NCBI GenBank assembly: GCA_958296175.1
Contig: OY282448.1
Location: forward strand, 1,217,899-1,281,898
DNA length: 64,000 nucleotides
Source of the DNA: an uncultured Chloroflexota bacterium
Lineage (GTDB): Bacteria; Chloroflexota; UBA11872
Reading direction: 5' to 3'
A program made the translations under genes and the position numbers. Numbering within the stretch: position 1 is the first letter of the stretch; each line of letters begins with the position of its first letter. Positions 1 to 9,070 of the stretch are shown here, piece by piece. The notes beneath the pieces were generated by a model. The model made no database searches and was not told the DNA's origin. It saw nothing but the letters and a program-made list of their open reading frames with translations.

Positions 1-1568
<1,568 letters not shown>

Positions 1569-1638
1569 CGAGCCCGCCTGTGCCGGCGCGCCACACGTAT
1601 TCCGACCTGCCGCGTCCCGGCGGCCCGACCCCGCGGGC

Positions 1639-2673
1639 ATGACGGACGCAAGCGTCCCGCCCGCGCCTGGGCGCGAGCTGACAATTGCGCTGGACGTGAT
1701 GGGCGGCGATCGGGCGCCCGACGCGATCGTGAGCGGCGCCATCCGCTGGGCGCGCACCGCGGGCCGCCGCGCCCTGCTGGTGGGCGACCCGGACGTCATC
1801 CGCCGCCTGCTCGCCAGCGGCGGCGAAGACCCGGCCGCCTGGCGCATCGAGCCGGCCCCCGACGTGATTGGCATGGGCGAGCATCCCGTGCAGGCCATCC
1901 GCGCCGCGCCCGACGCCTCCATCTGCCGCTGCGCCCAGCTGGTCAAGGCCGGCGACGCGCACGCCCTGGTGTCGATGGGCAACACCGGCGCCGCGCTGGC
2001 CGCCGGCGTGCTGATCGTGGGCCGCGCCGCCGGGGTCGACCGGCCTGGGCTGGCCGCCTTCATCCCCGGCGGTTCTCCTCCCACCCTGCTGCTGGACGTG
2101 GGCGCCAACGCGGAGGCGCGTCCCGAACACCTGCGCGACTTCGGGCTGATGGGCGCCGCCTATGCCCGCGCGGTGTTCGACACCGCCGCCCCCCGCGTGG
2201 CCGTGTTGAGCATCGGCGAAGAAGACACCAAGGGCAGCCCGCTGACGCTGGCCGCCGCCGAGCTGCTGGCCGCCTCCCCCGTGGGCTGCGTTGGCAACGT
2301 CGAACCTTCCGGCCTGTTTACCGGCCACGCCGACGTGGTGGTCTGCGACGGGTTCTCCGGCAATCTGGTGGTGAAATCCATCGAAGCGACCGCGGAGTTC
2401 GCGCAGGCCGAACTGCGCCAGGCGGTGCGCCAGCGGCCCTATACGCTGCCGGGGCTGGCCTTCCTGTTCCCCGCGTTCCGCGCCGTGAAACGCCGCACCG
2501 ACTACGCCCAATACGGCGGCGTGCCCCTGCTGGGCGTGAACGGCGTGGTTCTGGTTGGCCACGGCCGTTCCAACGCCCTGGCCGTGGCCAACGCCCTGGC
2601 GGCCGCCGCCCGCAGCGTGCACCGCAACATGGTCGCCCGCCTCACCGACGGCCTTGCCGCCATCCGCGGCTGA
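1639..2673 (+). CDS. plsX: Phosphate acyltransferase PlsX
   Basis: Converts acyl-ACP to acyl-phosphate, the first step of the PlsX/PlsY/PlsC route to phosphatidic acid, at the inner face of the membrane. The 344-residue length is normal for the family. The N-terminal signature ALDVMGGDRAPDAIVSGA is present, and SMGNTGAALAAG, LLDVGANAE and CDGFSGNLVVKSIE follow in the usual order. The ATG at 1639 puts the family signature at the usual distance from the N-terminus. In many bacteria plsX sits with fabD/fabG or rpmF; here it follows gyrB, so the context adds nothing about regulation. Confidence 0.95.
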   Translation: MTDASVPPAPGRELTIALDVMGGDRAPDAIVSGAIRWARTAGRRALLVGDPDVIRRLLASGGEDPAAWRIEPAPDVIGMGEHPVQAIRAAPDASICRCAQLVKAGDAHALVSMGNTGAALAAGVLIVGRAAGVDRPGLAAFIPGGSPPTLLLDVGANAEARPEHLRDFGLMGAAYARAVFDTAAPRVAVLSIGEEDTKGSPLTLAAAELLAASPVGCVGNVEPSGLFTGHADVVVCDGFSGNLVVKSIEATAEFAQAELRQAVRQRPYTLPGLAFLFPAFRAVKRRTDYAQYGGVPLLGVNGVVLVGHGRSNALAVANALAAAARSVHRNMVARLTDGLAAIRG

Positions 2674-2755
2674 CGCTGGCGGGAGAGAACATGGACGAAC
2701 AGGATGGACAGGACAGGAAGCTGCGAGCACCGCCGCGAACGCGGCGGGCACGGCC

Positions 2756-3769
2756 ATGGACGCGGCGGTGACAGGGGACGGGCGCGGCCGGCGGCAGGCT
2801 GACGCTGGCCCACGGGCGGACCGGGATGTGTTGACGCGGCGGCGGGTGATGGGTCTTGGGGCTGGCGTGGCGGCGGCGGCCGGGCTAGGCGCCTGCGACG
2901 TCTGGAACCTGGTCGGGCGGCCCGACGCGCGCAGTCCGGGCGGGTCGCCGCTGTCGATTCCGGCCCTGCGCGCGCGCGCCTTCCCGCCCACCGAGATTCG
3001 CCTGCACGCCGCCGCGGCGCGTCACGACGCCTACACCGCCTACCTGATGACCCACGAGGCGGACGGGTTGCGCCTGACCGGCATGGCCGCAATTCCCAAG
3101 GGCCGCGGGCCGTTCCCGGTGGTGCTGCTCAACCACGGCTACACCCTGCCGGCCCAGTTCGAGACCGGCGACGGCACGCGCGTGCTGTCGGACGCGCTGG
3201 CGCAGCGCGGCTATCTGACGCTGGCCACCGACTACCGCGGCCTGGGCGGCTCGGAAGACGACGCGGCCTTCAACCCGGGCGCGCGGCTGGAGTTCGTGAT
3301 CGACGTGCTCAGTCTGGCCGCCTCGGCGCCAACGCTGCCGGAGGCGCAGGACGGCCCCATCGGCGCCTGGGGGCATAGTCTGGGCGGCGAACTGGCCGTA
3401 CGCGCCGCCGCCGTCGATCCAAACATCGGCCCTCTGGCGTCCTGGGCGGCGCTGAGCGTCTGGATCGACGACATCGTCGACTACTACCGCGTGCCCACCT
3501 CGCGCGCCAGCAGGGGCCTGCGCGCCGCGTTGTCCGCCGGGAATTACCTGGACGCGCTGACGGGGCCGGTCGACATTCACCAGGGGGAGGGCGATCGCGT
3601 GGTCGACCCGGCCTGGGCCTCCAAACTGCACGCGGCGCTGACCGCCGCCGGCGTGGCCAGCCAGCTGCATCTCTACCCGAACCTGGGCCATGAGCTGACG
3701 GCCGGCGCCCATCAGGTGGTGCGCGACACGGTGCGCTTCTTCGAACGATCCCTGCCGCCCGCCGGCTGA
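2756..3769 (+). CDS. Exported alpha/beta hydrolase (dienelactone hydrolase/acyl peptidase type)
   Basis: Predicted serine hydrolase of unknown substrate. From the ATG at 2756 the product is 337 residues. It has a Tat-like/lipoprotein signal (TRRRVMGLGAG, then a hydrophobic run to GLGAC), suggesting export and lipid attachment. An oxyanion-region motif LLNHGY is followed by the nucleophile elbow GHSLGGE (Ser about 208), an Asp in GEGDRVVDP and a His in NLGHEL near the C-terminus, which completes a catalytic triad. The frame is open further upstream but overlaps plsX, so 2756 is preferred. No strong ribosome binding site is visible. Cutinase, esterase or peptidase activity cannot be separated by sequence reading alone. 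Confidence 0.75.
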   Translation: MDAAVTGDGRGRRQADAGPRADRDVLTRRRVMGLGAGVAAAAGLGACDVWNLVGRPDARSPGGSPLSIPALRARAFPPTEIRLHAAAARHDAYTAYLMTHEADGLRLTGMAAIPKGRGPFPVVLLNHGYTLPAQFETGDGTRVLSDALAQRGYLTLATDYRGLGGSEDDAAFNPGARLEFVIDVLSLAASAPTLPEAQDGPIGAWGHSLGGELAVRAAAVDPNIGPLASWAALSVWIDDIVDYYRVPTSRASRGLRAALSAGNYLDALTGPVDIHQGEGDRVVDPAWASKLHAALTAAGVASQLHLYPNLGHELTAGAHQVVRDTVRFFERSLPPAG

Positions 3770-3782
3770 CGGTCTGGCGGCC

Positions 3783-5327
3783 GTGAACGCGCCGGCGCGG
3801 CCGCGGCTCCGTCGGGCGGTGCTGGCGCAGCTCCCGCGCGCGGTGCGGACGGGGCTCCCACGGGCGGCCCGGGCGGCGCGGCGCGTCCACCCCGCGCCCG
3901 CGGCAGCCGCGGCGGCCCTCGCCATCCTGGCCGCGGCGCAGCCGCTGGACGCCGACCTGTGGGTGCATCTGAACAACGGACGCTTCATCGCCGCCGCCGG
4001 CCGGCTGCCCTATCCCGACCCGTTCAGTTTCAGCGCGGGCAGCGCGGTGTGGACGGTGCACGAGTGGCTGCCGGCCCTGGTGCTCTATGCGGTGGTCGGT
4101 CTGGGAGGCGTGGGACTTGCGGCGGTCGTCTTTGCCCTGATCTACGCCGCCGTCTGGCTGCTGCTGGAACGCGCCCTGGCCGCGCACGGCGTGGGTCCCT
4201 GGGCGCGCGCCGCCGCGATTGGGGCGGCCGCGCTGCCGCTGCTCCCGTTCGCGGGGCCGCGTCCGCTGGCCTTCGGCGTGCTGGCTGCCGCCGCGGCTGC
4301 CGCGCTGACCCTGGAGCACCGCCGCAGCGGCTCGCGGCTGATCTGGCTGACGCCCCTCGTGTTCTTGTACTGGGGCAACGTGCACGCCTCGTTTCCCATC
4401 GGGCTGGCCGTGCTGGGAACGGCGCTGGGCGAGGCGGTCTGGGCGCGCGCGCCGGTTCCGTTCGCGGGGGAGCGGCCGCGCACGCGCCTGGGCTGGACGG
4501 CGCTGGTTGCGGCGCTGTCGGCGGCGGCCGTGGCCGTGAATCCCTCGGGGCCGCGCTTGCTGGGGCAGCCGTTCTTTCAGTGGGGCGGCGAGTTTCGCAG
4601 GTTCAACAGCGACTGGCTGCCGCCCGCGGCGGGTTCGGACACGTGGTGGTCGTTCGCGGTCTTCATTGGCCTGGCGGCGCTGACGGCGCTGCTGGGCTGG
4701 CGGCGGCTGCGGCCGGCGGAGCTGGCGCTGCTGGTCGTTCTGATCGCCGCGGGGGTCAGCGCGCGCAAGGTCATGCCGTTTGCGGCGGTGGTTGCGCCGC
4801 TGCTGCTGGCCGGGCCGCTGCGCGGCGGCGGCGCGCCGCACTTGCGGCCGCCGGCCTGGCTGAGCCGCGCCGCCGCCGGTCTTGCGCTGGCCGCCGCGGT
4901 CGGCGCCGCCGCGGTGATGGCCCCGCGCAGTCTGGCGGGGCCGACCGCCGTGCCCATGCCGCACGCCGCGCGCAGCGTACTGACAGCCGCCGCGCCCGCG
5001 CGCGTGTTCAACACCTACCATTGGGGGGCCTACCTCACCTGGAGGCTCTGGCCCCGCACGCTCGTGTTCATCGACGGACGCTTCGACCTGTTCGTCCCCG
5101 GCCCGCTGGCGGACTATCTGACCGTGACAGGGCTGGACCCCGCCTGGCGCGAGACGCTGGCCCGCATCGACCCGGACGCGGTGCTGATCGAAACGGCGTC
5201 GCCGCTGGCGCAGCGGCTTGCCGAACCAGATTCCGGCTGGCGAGATGCCGGCGGCGACGCCGTCGCGCGGGTCTTCCTGCCCGCGCCGCCGAGTCCTGCG
5301 CCCTCCAAGAGCAAGGGCGGCGCGTGA
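3783..5327 (+). CDS. Polytopic membrane protein of unknown function
   Basis: 514 residues from a GTG start. An Arg/Ala-rich N-terminus is followed by many hydrophobic segments through about residue 385 and a C-terminal soluble part. Two regions look conserved: DADLWVHLNNGRFI with PDPFSFS and HEWLP near the first periplasmic loop, and FNTYHWGAYLTWRLWP with VFIDGRFDLF near the C-terminus. Similar loops occur in widespread GT-C-like membrane proteins without assigned activity; that comparison is from memory. The stop overlaps the start of the next gene (GTGA), so the two are probably translationally coupled. Function is not assigned. Confidence 0.7.
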   Translation: MNAPARPRLRRAVLAQLPRAVRTGLPRAARAARRVHPAPAAAAAALAILAAAQPLDADLWVHLNNGRFIAAAGRLPYPDPFSFSAGSAVWTVHEWLPALVLYAVVGLGGVGLAAVVFALIYAAVWLLLERALAAHGVGPWARAAAIGAAALPLLPFAGPRPLAFGVLAAAAAAALTLEHRRSGSRLIWLTPLVFLYWGNVHASFPIGLAVLGTALGEAVWARAPVPFAGERPRTRLGWTALVAALSAAAVAVNPSGPRLLGQPFFQWGGEFRRFNSDWLPPAAGSDTWWSFAVFIGLAALTALLGWRRLRPAELALLVVLIAAGVSARKVMPFAAVVAPLLLAGPLRGGGAPHLRPPAWLSRAAAGLALAAAVGAAAVMAPRSLAGPTAVPMPHAARSVLTAAAPARVFNTYHWGAYLTWRLWPRTLVFIDGRFDLFVPGPLADYLTVTGLDPAWRETLARIDPDAVLIETASPLAQRLAEPDSGWRDAGGDAVARVFLPAPPSPAPSKSKGGA

Positions 5328-5881
5328 CCCGCAAACACCACGGCGACCAGGGCGAGACCAGCCTGTTCGACGGCACGCGCGTTCCCAAGACCGACCTGCG
5401 CATCGCAGCGCTGGGGGCCGTGGACGAGACGAACGCCGCCATCGGGCTGGCCATCAGCGCCTGCCCGCCGGACGGCGAACACGCGCGGCGGCTCGGTTGG
5501 GTGCAGACGCGGCTTTTTGCGCTGGGGTCGGACCTGGCCAATCCGGGCGGCCGCGCGCGCGGCGACCGCGTCACGCGCGCGGACGTTGCCGCGCTGGACG
5601 ACTGGCTGGACGGCTACCGCGGCACTCTGCCGCCGCTGCGGAACTTCATCCTGCCCGGCGGCGCGCCGGCCGCGGCGGCCGTCAACCTGGCCCGCGCCGT
5701 CTGCCGCCGCGCCGAACGCGAAACCTTCCGTCTGGACGCCCACGCGCCGGTGCGCCCGGACGTGCAGGTGTTCCTCAACCGCCTGAGCGACGTGCTCTTC
5801 GAACTCGGCCGCGCCCTCGACCACGACGCCGGCGCCCCCGACCGCATCTGGCAAGGCCCCCGCGACCGCCCCAATTCTTGA
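5324..5881 (+). CDS. Cob(I)alamin adenosyltransferase, PduO/MMAB type
   Basis: Transfers the 5'-deoxyadenosyl group of ATP to cob(I)alamin, giving adenosylcobalamin. The 185-residue product starts at a GTG at 5324 that overlaps the previous stop. PduO-family signatures are present: GDQGETSLFDGTRVPK with RIAALGAVDETNAAIG (ATP-binding N-terminus), FILPGGAPAAAAVNLAR, VCRRAERE, and LNRLSDVLFELGR near the end. The frame is open far upstream because it runs antiphase to the membrane protein gene, so the overlapping GTG was chosen on homology. No other cobalamin gene lies nearby. Confidence 0.9.
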   Translation: MTRKHHGDQGETSLFDGTRVPKTDLRIAALGAVDETNAAIGLAISACPPDGEHARRLGWVQTRLFALGSDLANPGGRARGDRVTRADVAALDDWLDGYRGTLPPLRNFILPGGAPAAAAVNLARAVCRRAERETFRLDAHAPVRPDVQVFLNRLSDVLFELGRALDHDAGAPDRIWQGPRDRPNS

Positions 5882-5986
5882 TCCCCGCCAGTTTTCCCAG
5901 CACGCCCCGGCCGGCATGCGCCGCGGCTGTTCCACGGCAGCCGCTGTGTATGCTCCGATACCTGTAACGCAACACGTTTTCCCGCC

Positions 5987-7147
5987 ATGCCGCGCCCGAC
6001 CTTCATGCCCATCACCGGGCCAGTGTTGCGCTGGGCCATCGACGAGAGCGGCCTGTCGGACCGCGAGTTTGCCCAGAAGATCGAGACCGACCCGGCGCTG
6101 GTCGAGGCGTGGATCGCCGAGCAGGCTCGGCCCACCAAGACGCAATTCAGCCACATCGTCCGCACACTGCGGCGGCCCAGCGCGGCGTTCTTCCTGCCCG
6201 AGCCGCCGCGCCGCGTCAGCTTGCCGCCGCCGCTGCGGCGGTCGGTTGGCGCCAGAGTCCGGGACCTCGATCCCGCGGAGCTGCGCGAGATTCGTTGGGC
6301 GCGGCGCCTCCAGCGCCTGCTCGCCCACCTGCGGGCCGAAGACGCCGCCCGCGGCGTTCCGCTCCCGCAGGTCGAACTGCGCACCCAGCCGCAGCAAGCG
6401 GCGCACGCCTTGCGCACGCTGCTGAAGGTCACGGAGGAACGCCAAACGCAGTGGAAGACCCCCAGGGAGGCCTTCGCCGGCTGGCGCGAGGCTGTGGAAG
6501 CCGCCGGCGTGGCGGTGCTGCTGTTGCCGCTTGGCCGCACGGCGATTCGCGGGTTCGCGTTGTGGAACGACGCCGCGCCGCTCGTTGCCGTGAATACAGC
6601 CTTCATCCCGCAGGCGCGCACCTTCACGCTGTTTCACGAGGTCGCGCACCTGCTGTTGCGCCAGGACGCCGCATCGCACGAACACGTCGTTGGCGATCAG
6701 CCGCCGTCGGCCTCGGGATATGACGTCGAACGCTGGTGCGAACGCGCGGCGGCGTGCGTGCTGCTGCCGGAATCCGCGGTCCGCGGCGCTGCGCCGGCAT
6801 TCGCGGCGGGCGATCGAGCCTTCGAGCGGGCGCAGCTCGTGGCCCGTCGATTCAAAGTCAGCGTGCGCGCCGCCGCCATCCGGCTGATCGAACTCGACCT
6901 CGCCCCACGCGAGCTGTACGACGAGGTCGCGGCCAGGTCTGGGGCATTGGACCGTCCTCCCAAGTCCGGCGGCGGCGGCGGGCGTACCGCTGCGCAAACG
7001 CGCCTCGCACAGGTCGGACAGGCTGCGGCGAGCAGCATCGTCGCCGCGGTCAGCGCCGACCGGCTCTCCGAGCGCGACGCGCGCGACGTCCTGCGGCTCG
7101 GCGGCCAGGGCTTTCAGGACCTCGAGGAAATGGTGTCTTTGGGTTAG
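5987..7147 (+). CDS. ImmA/IrrE-family metallopeptidase with N-terminal HTH-like region
   Basis: 386 residues. The N-terminal 70 or so residues (SDREFAQKIETDP, VEAWIAEQARPT) resemble a XRE-type helix-turn-helix. The central domain carries the zinc peptidase motif HEVAH (residues 217-221) within FTLFHEVAHLLL, followed by WCERAAACVLLPE, typical of the ImmA/IrrE (DUF955) family. Family members cleave repressors or antitoxins. The gene abuts a DUF4411-type PIN-like gene with no intergenic space, a recurrent pairing described as a putative toxin-antitoxin or stress module. Base composition of the downstream partner is lower in GC than its neighbours, compatible with transfer. Confidence 0.8.
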   Translation: MPRPTFMPITGPVLRWAIDESGLSDREFAQKIETDPALVEAWIAEQARPTKTQFSHIVRTLRRPSAAFFLPEPPRRVSLPPPLRRSVGARVRDLDPAELREIRWARRLQRLLAHLRAEDAARGVPLPQVELRTQPQQAAHALRTLLKVTEERQTQWKTPREAFAGWREAVEAAGVAVLLLPLGRTAIRGFALWNDAAPLVAVNTAFIPQARTFTLFHEVAHLLLRQDAASHEHVVGDQPPSASGYDVERWCERAAACVLLPESAVRGAAPAFAAGDRAFERAQLVARRFKVSVRAAAIRLIELDLAPRELYDEVAARSGALDRPPKSGGGGGRTAAQTRLAQVGQAAASSIVAAVSADRLSERDARDVLRLGGQGFQDLEEMVSLG

Positions 7148-7168
7148 ATGCTTCTGGAGGAGACTCGG

Positions 7169-7693
7169 GTGTACGTCATCGACGCAAGCTCGCTATTCAA
7201 CGCGAAGAGGTATATCCAGGCGAAGCATCAATGGGGGTTCTTCAACGAAACGATGACCAAGCTGGTCGAACGTAGAGAATTGCTGATCACGCCTCAAGTC
7301 GAAAACGAGTGCGAAAGGGCAAAGCACCCGGACGTGCCAGGCGCATGGGCGTTAGCAATAGCAGATCATTTTCCAGGAGTAAGGGACCCCGACATGAATA
7401 CGGTGAAGGAGGTCCTGCGCGGGCATCCAAAGTCGATCGATCCAGATGGAGAGAAAGAACAAGCCGACCCTTACGTCGTTGCCCGCGCAGTGGAGCTTCA
7501 AAACGCAGGCGAGGATGTCTGCGTCGTGACTGACGACGTGAAGAATCGGCTGCCAGCCAAATCGTCGATCGCCGATGCATGCGCTGGTTTCGGCGTCGAC
7601 TGGATCATGCTGGCCGCGTTTCTCGGGCCAGATCATCTCGACGTTTCTCGCAACAGGCTTACGCACGCGGGAAGGCAAGCGTCTGGCCGGTAG
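7169..7693 (+). CDS. DUF4411-family PIN-like protein, putative toxin of the ImmA/IrrE pair
   Basis: PIN-fold nuclease-like protein, probably the effector of a two-gene module with the preceding metallopeptidase. Acidic residues at expected PIN positions are visible: VIDASSL at the N-terminus, ENECE after the second strand, ADPYVVARA and VVTDDV towards the end. Two starts are possible. An ATG at 7148 directly follows the preceding stop. A GTG at 7169 has a strong GGAGGAG eight bases upstream and gives the family-like N-terminus VYVIDASSLF; the GTG is preferred (174 residues). Nuclease activity and toxicity are inferences from family membership. Confidence 0.75.
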   Translation: MYVIDASSLFNAKRYIQAKHQWGFFNETMTKLVERRELLITPQVENECERAKHPDVPGAWALAIADHFPGVRDPDMNTVKEVLRGHPKSIDPDGEKEQADPYVVARAVELQNAGEDVCVVTDDVKNRLPAKSSIADACAGFGVDWIMLAAFLGPDHLDVSRNRLTHAGRQASGR

Positions 7694-7738
7694 CCGCACC
7701 GACCGCTGACGGGCGGCGCTTGGTTGGCTGGCCTCGGT

Positions 7739-7767
7739 TTGACATCTCTCTGCGCGGCCGACAGCGT
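7739..7767 (+). promoter_or_regulatory. Candidate sigma70-type promoter for the nitrilase gene
   Basis: A perfect TTGACA at 7739-7744, 17 bp spacer, then CAGCGT at 7762-7767 (a weak -10). It lies about 45 bp before the ATG at 7812. The -35 match is good but the -10 is poor, so this is only a candidate. Confidence 0.3.
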
Positions 7768-7811
7768 TGTTTGCCTGGGGTGGAAGGTTCGCGGTCGAAG
7801 GGGTGAGCGCC

Positions 7812-8651
7812 ATGTACCGATCGATCCGTGCGGCGGCGTTGTCGATCAAGCCGCTGAAGTGGGACAAGCCGGCGAATGCCGACAAGCTGGAAACGTTCGT
7901 GCGGCGGGCGGCGGCGGAGGGGGCGGAGCTGATCGTGGCGCCGGAGGGGTTTCTGGAGGGCTACGTGGTGATGGAGGCCATCCAGAACCCCGAACTGCGC
8001 GCCGACATGTGGGACATTGCGGAACCGTTGGACGGGCCGTACGTGCAGCGCTTCCGGCGGCTGGCGGATGTCTTGGGCGTGGTGCTGTGCTTTGGGTTTG
8101 CCGAGCGCCGTGCGGACGGTATTTACAACGCCGCGGCGGTGCTGGGACCCGACGGCGAGCTGTGCGGAACGTATTACAAGACGCAGCTGGCCGAGGGCAC
8201 GGCCTCGTCTTGGGATTTCAACCGGCTGGGACCCTCCCTGCGGGCGATCGACACGCCGCTGGCGCGGGTGGGCACCATGATTTGCAACGACCGCTGGAAC
8301 CCCGACATCGCGCGCGCGCAGGTCTTGGACGGCGCGCAGGTGATTCTGATCCCGTCGTACGGCTCCCGCGCCCGCCGCCAGAACCTGGCCGTGATTGCCC
8401 GCGCGCGCGAGAACGGCGTGCCGGTGGTGGAGGCCAACGTGGGCGTGAACCTGATCGTCAGCAAGGGCGAGGTGGCGGCCTACACCTGGGGAACGGACCG
8501 CGTGACCACGGCCACCATCGAGTCCCCGCTGCCGCCTTCCGAGGCGAACGCGCGGGCGATGGAATCACAGTTCCTGGCCTGGCGCGGGCCGGAGATGCAG
8601 CGGCGCTACGAGCGGACGCTGGAAAACTATCCGCGCGCCAAGGGGCCGTGA
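7812..8651 (+). CDS. Carbon-nitrogen hydrolase (nitrilase superfamily)
   Basis: Hydrolyses a non-peptide C-N bond (amide, carbamoyl or nitrile). The 279-residue product carries the complete Glu-Lys-Cys catalytic set: E45 in VAPEGFLEG, K123 in YYKTQLAEG and C158 in MICNDRWNP. A second Glu is plausible in the loop after the Lys. The protein is close in length to N-carbamoyl- and aliphatic amidases. The ATG at 7812 was chosen because upstream in-frame codons precede the family N-terminus. Substrate cannot be named from sequence; an omega-amidase or ureidopropionase-like role is possible. Confidence 0.85.
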   Translation: MYRSIRAAALSIKPLKWDKPANADKLETFVRRAAAEGAELIVAPEGFLEGYVVMEAIQNPELRADMWDIAEPLDGPYVQRFRRLADVLGVVLCFGFAERRADGIYNAAAVLGPDGELCGTYYKTQLAEGTASSWDFNRLGPSLRAIDTPLARVGTMICNDRWNPDIARAQVLDGAQVILIPSYGSRARRQNLAVIARARENGVPVVEANVGVNLIVSKGEVAAYTWGTDRVTTATIESPLPPSEANARAMESQFLAWRGPEMQRRYERTLENYPRAKGP

Positions 8652-8679
8652 GGCGCGGCGCCGGGCGGGCGGGCGGGTG

Positions 8680-8751
8680 AACGGCCGGTCTGGTCTGAAC
8701 GGCCGGTCTAGTCTGAACGGCCGGTCTGGTCTGAACGGCCGGTCTGGTCGG
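8680..8751. repeat. 18-bp minisatellite, four units
   Basis: Four tandem units of AACGGCCGGTCTGGTCTG (starts 8680, 8698, 8716, 8734). On the minus strand they encode the DQTGRS tail of the DUF971 protein. One unit differs by a single base (TCTA for TCTG at 8710), which creates the TAG stop of that gene. Confidence 0.9.
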
Positions 8752-9070
8752 CCAGGCCGCGCAGGGTTTCCCAGGGGTAGATGCCGGTGGTGTGTCCGTC
8801 GCTCCACTCGAACGTGAGCGCGTAGTTGCCGACCGGCGCGATGCGCGCCGCTCGAATGTCGGCGGGGACCGCGGCGGGGTCGAGCAGCGGCTCGCCGGTC
8901 AGTTCGTTGCAGCAGACGGCGCAGCCGCAGGCCAGGCGGATGTCCCGCAATGGAATCACCGAGGCCGCGCCGTCGGCCCAGTCGATGCCCAGCGCGTCGG
9001 CGCCGACCCGCCGGATGCCGGTGGCGGTGACGCGCGCGCGCGCGGCGTCCGCGCCCCGCTGGTTGGTCAC
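8708..9070 (-). CDS. DUF971-domain protein
   Basis: 120 residues with a DUF971 (gamma-butyrobetaine hydroxylase N-terminal-like) fold: GIDWADGAASVIPLRDIRLACGC, then LTFEWSDGHTTGIYPWETLR. The CGCAVCC cluster could bind metal. Such domains occur alone or on Fe-S carrier proteins such as Mrp; the role here is unknown. The GTG start overlaps the ManC-ManB stop by four bases (GTGA), so the two are probably co-translated. The C-terminus is built from an 18-bp DNA repeat (DQTGRS) and ends at a stop created by one substitution in a repeat unit. Confidence 0.75.
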   Translation of the reverse strand: MTNQRGADAARARVTATGIRRVGADALGIDWADGAASVIPLRDIRLACGCAVCCNELTGEPLLDPAAVPADIRAARIAPVGNYALTFEWSDGHTTGIYPWETLRGLADQTGRSDQTGRSD

